Source: Deinococcus grandis
Lineage (GTDB): Bacteria; Deinococcota; Deinococci; Deinococcales; Deinococcaceae
NCBI RefSeq assembly: GCF_001485435.1
Contig: NZ_BCMS01000001.1
Span: forward strand, 1-47,500
Length of the DNA: 47,500 nt
Direction: 5' to 3'
A program made the translations under genes and the position numbers. The notes beneath the pieces were generated by a model, which did not search any database, was not told where the DNA came from, and worked only from the letters and a program-made list of their open reading frames with translations. Position 1 is the first letter of the stretch, and every line of letters starts with the position of its first letter. Shown in pieces: positions 46,657 through 47,500 of the stretch.

Positions 46657-47500
46657 GTGGTGAGGACGGCGCGGCGTGACGGCGGGGCAGGGGCGCAGGC
46701 TCCTGCCCCTGCTGCTGCGCGGCGGGACGTGCGGCTGGTGCTGTGGCTGGCGGCCCTGCCGATGCTGGCGGGGGCGTGGCTGCCGTGGGTGCTGCTGCGC
46801 CCGAACCGACTGGCGCCCGGGGAATACCTGCGGCTGCCGCCCGCGTGGGTGGCGCTGGCGGCCGTGCTGGCGCTGCTGCCTGCACTGACGGGTCAGGTGC
46901 GGCGCGGGCTGGTGTGGCTGCCCGCCACGCTGGCGCTGCTGCTGGGCGTGTGGCTGCTGGGCGGGCGCACGGCCGCGGCGCTGACCGATCAGGCGGACTT
47001 CGCGCGGGCGAGTGCGGCCAGCGGCGTGTGGCTGTACCTGCTGGGGGCGGGCGTGGCGACCTACGCGGCGGGGCTGGCCCTGCCGGAGCGCCGCTGGGTG
47101 GCGTGGCTGTGGCTGCCGCCCGCGCTGGCGCTGCTGCTGGGCGGGCACCTGGCGGACTGGTCGGTGCTCGTCGAGGGCCGGAGCGAGGGGCCGCGCTGGG
47201 TGCAGGAGCTGGCGCAGCACCTGCGGCTGGTGGGGAGCGCGCTGGGCCTGTCGGTGCTGATCGGGGTGCCGCTGGCGGTGTGGGCGGCGGGTCACGCGCG
47301 GGTCGCGGACGCCGTGCTGGGCGTGGCGAACGCCGTGCAGACCCTGCCCAGCCTCGCCCTGCTGGGCCTGCTGATCGCGCCGCTGTCGGCCCTGGCGAAC
47401 GCCGTGCCTGCCCTGCGCGAGGCCGGGGTCAGCGGGATCGGCGTGGCCCCGGCCCTGACCGCCATGACGCTGTACGCGCTGCTGCCGGTGCTGCGTAACG
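46657..47500 (+). CDS. OsmF-linked ABC permease (partial, cut by window end)
   Basis: The open frame runs from GTG at 46657 (or the adjacent GTG at 46660) to the window edge without a stop, giving 281 residues so far. An Ala/Arg-rich start is followed by at least five membrane helices and then the BPD permease domain (LRLVGSALGLSVLIGVPLAV and VANAVQTLPSLALLGLLIAP). The extra N-terminal helices are typical of YehW/YehY-type permeases, which partner OsmF-like binding proteins. It starts about 23 nt after the binding-protein stop, so it is in one operon. Confidence 0.85.
   Translation, partial: MVRTARRDGGAGAQAPAPAAARRDVRLVLWLAALPMLAGAWLPWVLLRPNRLAPGEYLRLPPAWVALAAVLALLPALTGQVRRGLVWLPATLALLLGVWLLGGRTAAALTDQADFARASAASGVWLYLLGAGVATYAAGLALPERRWVAWLWLPPALALLLGGHLADWSVLVEGRSEGPRWVQELAQHLRLVGSALGLSVLIGVPLAVWAAGHARVADAVLGVANAVQTLPSLALLGLLIAPLSALANAVPALREAGVSGIGVAPALTAMTLYALLPVLRN

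Overview
The window looks like a chromosomal segment of a Deinococcus species. The evidence is a very high G+C content with strong third-position GC, a glutaminyl-tRNA synthetase carrying the YqeY-like C-terminal extension described in Deinococcus, a CsaB cell-wall pyruvyl transferase, and a start-site architecture in which about 30 of 53 protein genes have a -10-like hexamer (TANNNT or a close variant) only 5-8 nt before the start codon, i.e. apparently leaderless mRNAs. Genus is an inference; species cannot be named from sequence reading alone. No transposase, integrase, CRISPR array or phage block was seen.

Layout. 0-7.5 kb: luxS, lspA, rpmB, a GlsB-type membrane protein, thrB, tRNA-Pro(GGG), an M29 aminopeptidase, a beta-carbonic anhydrase, two small unknowns, the SRP RNA, tRNA-Leu(GAG) and rpsO. 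7.6-13.5 kb: a GGCT-like protein, an XRE-S24 repressor, a holin-like membrane protein, a secreted trypsin-PDZ protease, an unknown gene behind a near-consensus promoter with an operator-like palindrome, a TPR-like secreted protein, a GNAT and a DUF350-like protein. 13.5-22 kb: glnS-yqeY, agmatine deiminase, a zinc-ribbon protein, an internally duplicated GNAT, a DsbA-fold protein, a K+ channel and thrC. 22-28.6 kb: an ABC-2 exporter with a DesK/DesR-type two-component system, followed by a secreted cholesterol-dependent-cytolysin-like protein, then N-carbamoylputrescine amidase. 28.7-38.4 kb: a regulator divergent from a cytochrome P450, hydrolase, two methyltransferases, truA, a LysM-M23 peptidase, SRPBCC protein, surE and a hotdog thioesterase. 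38.5-47.5 kb: csaB with a DUF5693 membrane protein, udk with a leucine-dehydrogenase-like gene lacking the catalytic lysine, a pseudo-E2 protein (E3-binding domain plus degenerate acyltransferase core), a stand-alone RAM domain, and an OsmF-type substrate-binding protein with a permease cut by the window end.

Threads joining genes: thrB and thrC (threonine synthesis) and aguA and aguB (agmatine to putrescine) are split across the window rather than in operons. The csaB/DUF5693 pair and the LysM-M23 peptidase point to envelope maintenance.

The most unusual content is (i) a family of eight intergenic elements of about 130-160 bp made of two stem-loops around a conserved core, whose stems change sequence but keep pairing, and one of which supplies the Shine-Dalgarno and ATG of a downstream gene; (ii) the CDC-like pore-forming protein; (iii) two degenerate enzymes, the pseudo-E2 and the lysine-less dehydrogenase, transcribed divergently from one intergenic region; and (iv) a terminator-like hairpin in the rpsO leader.
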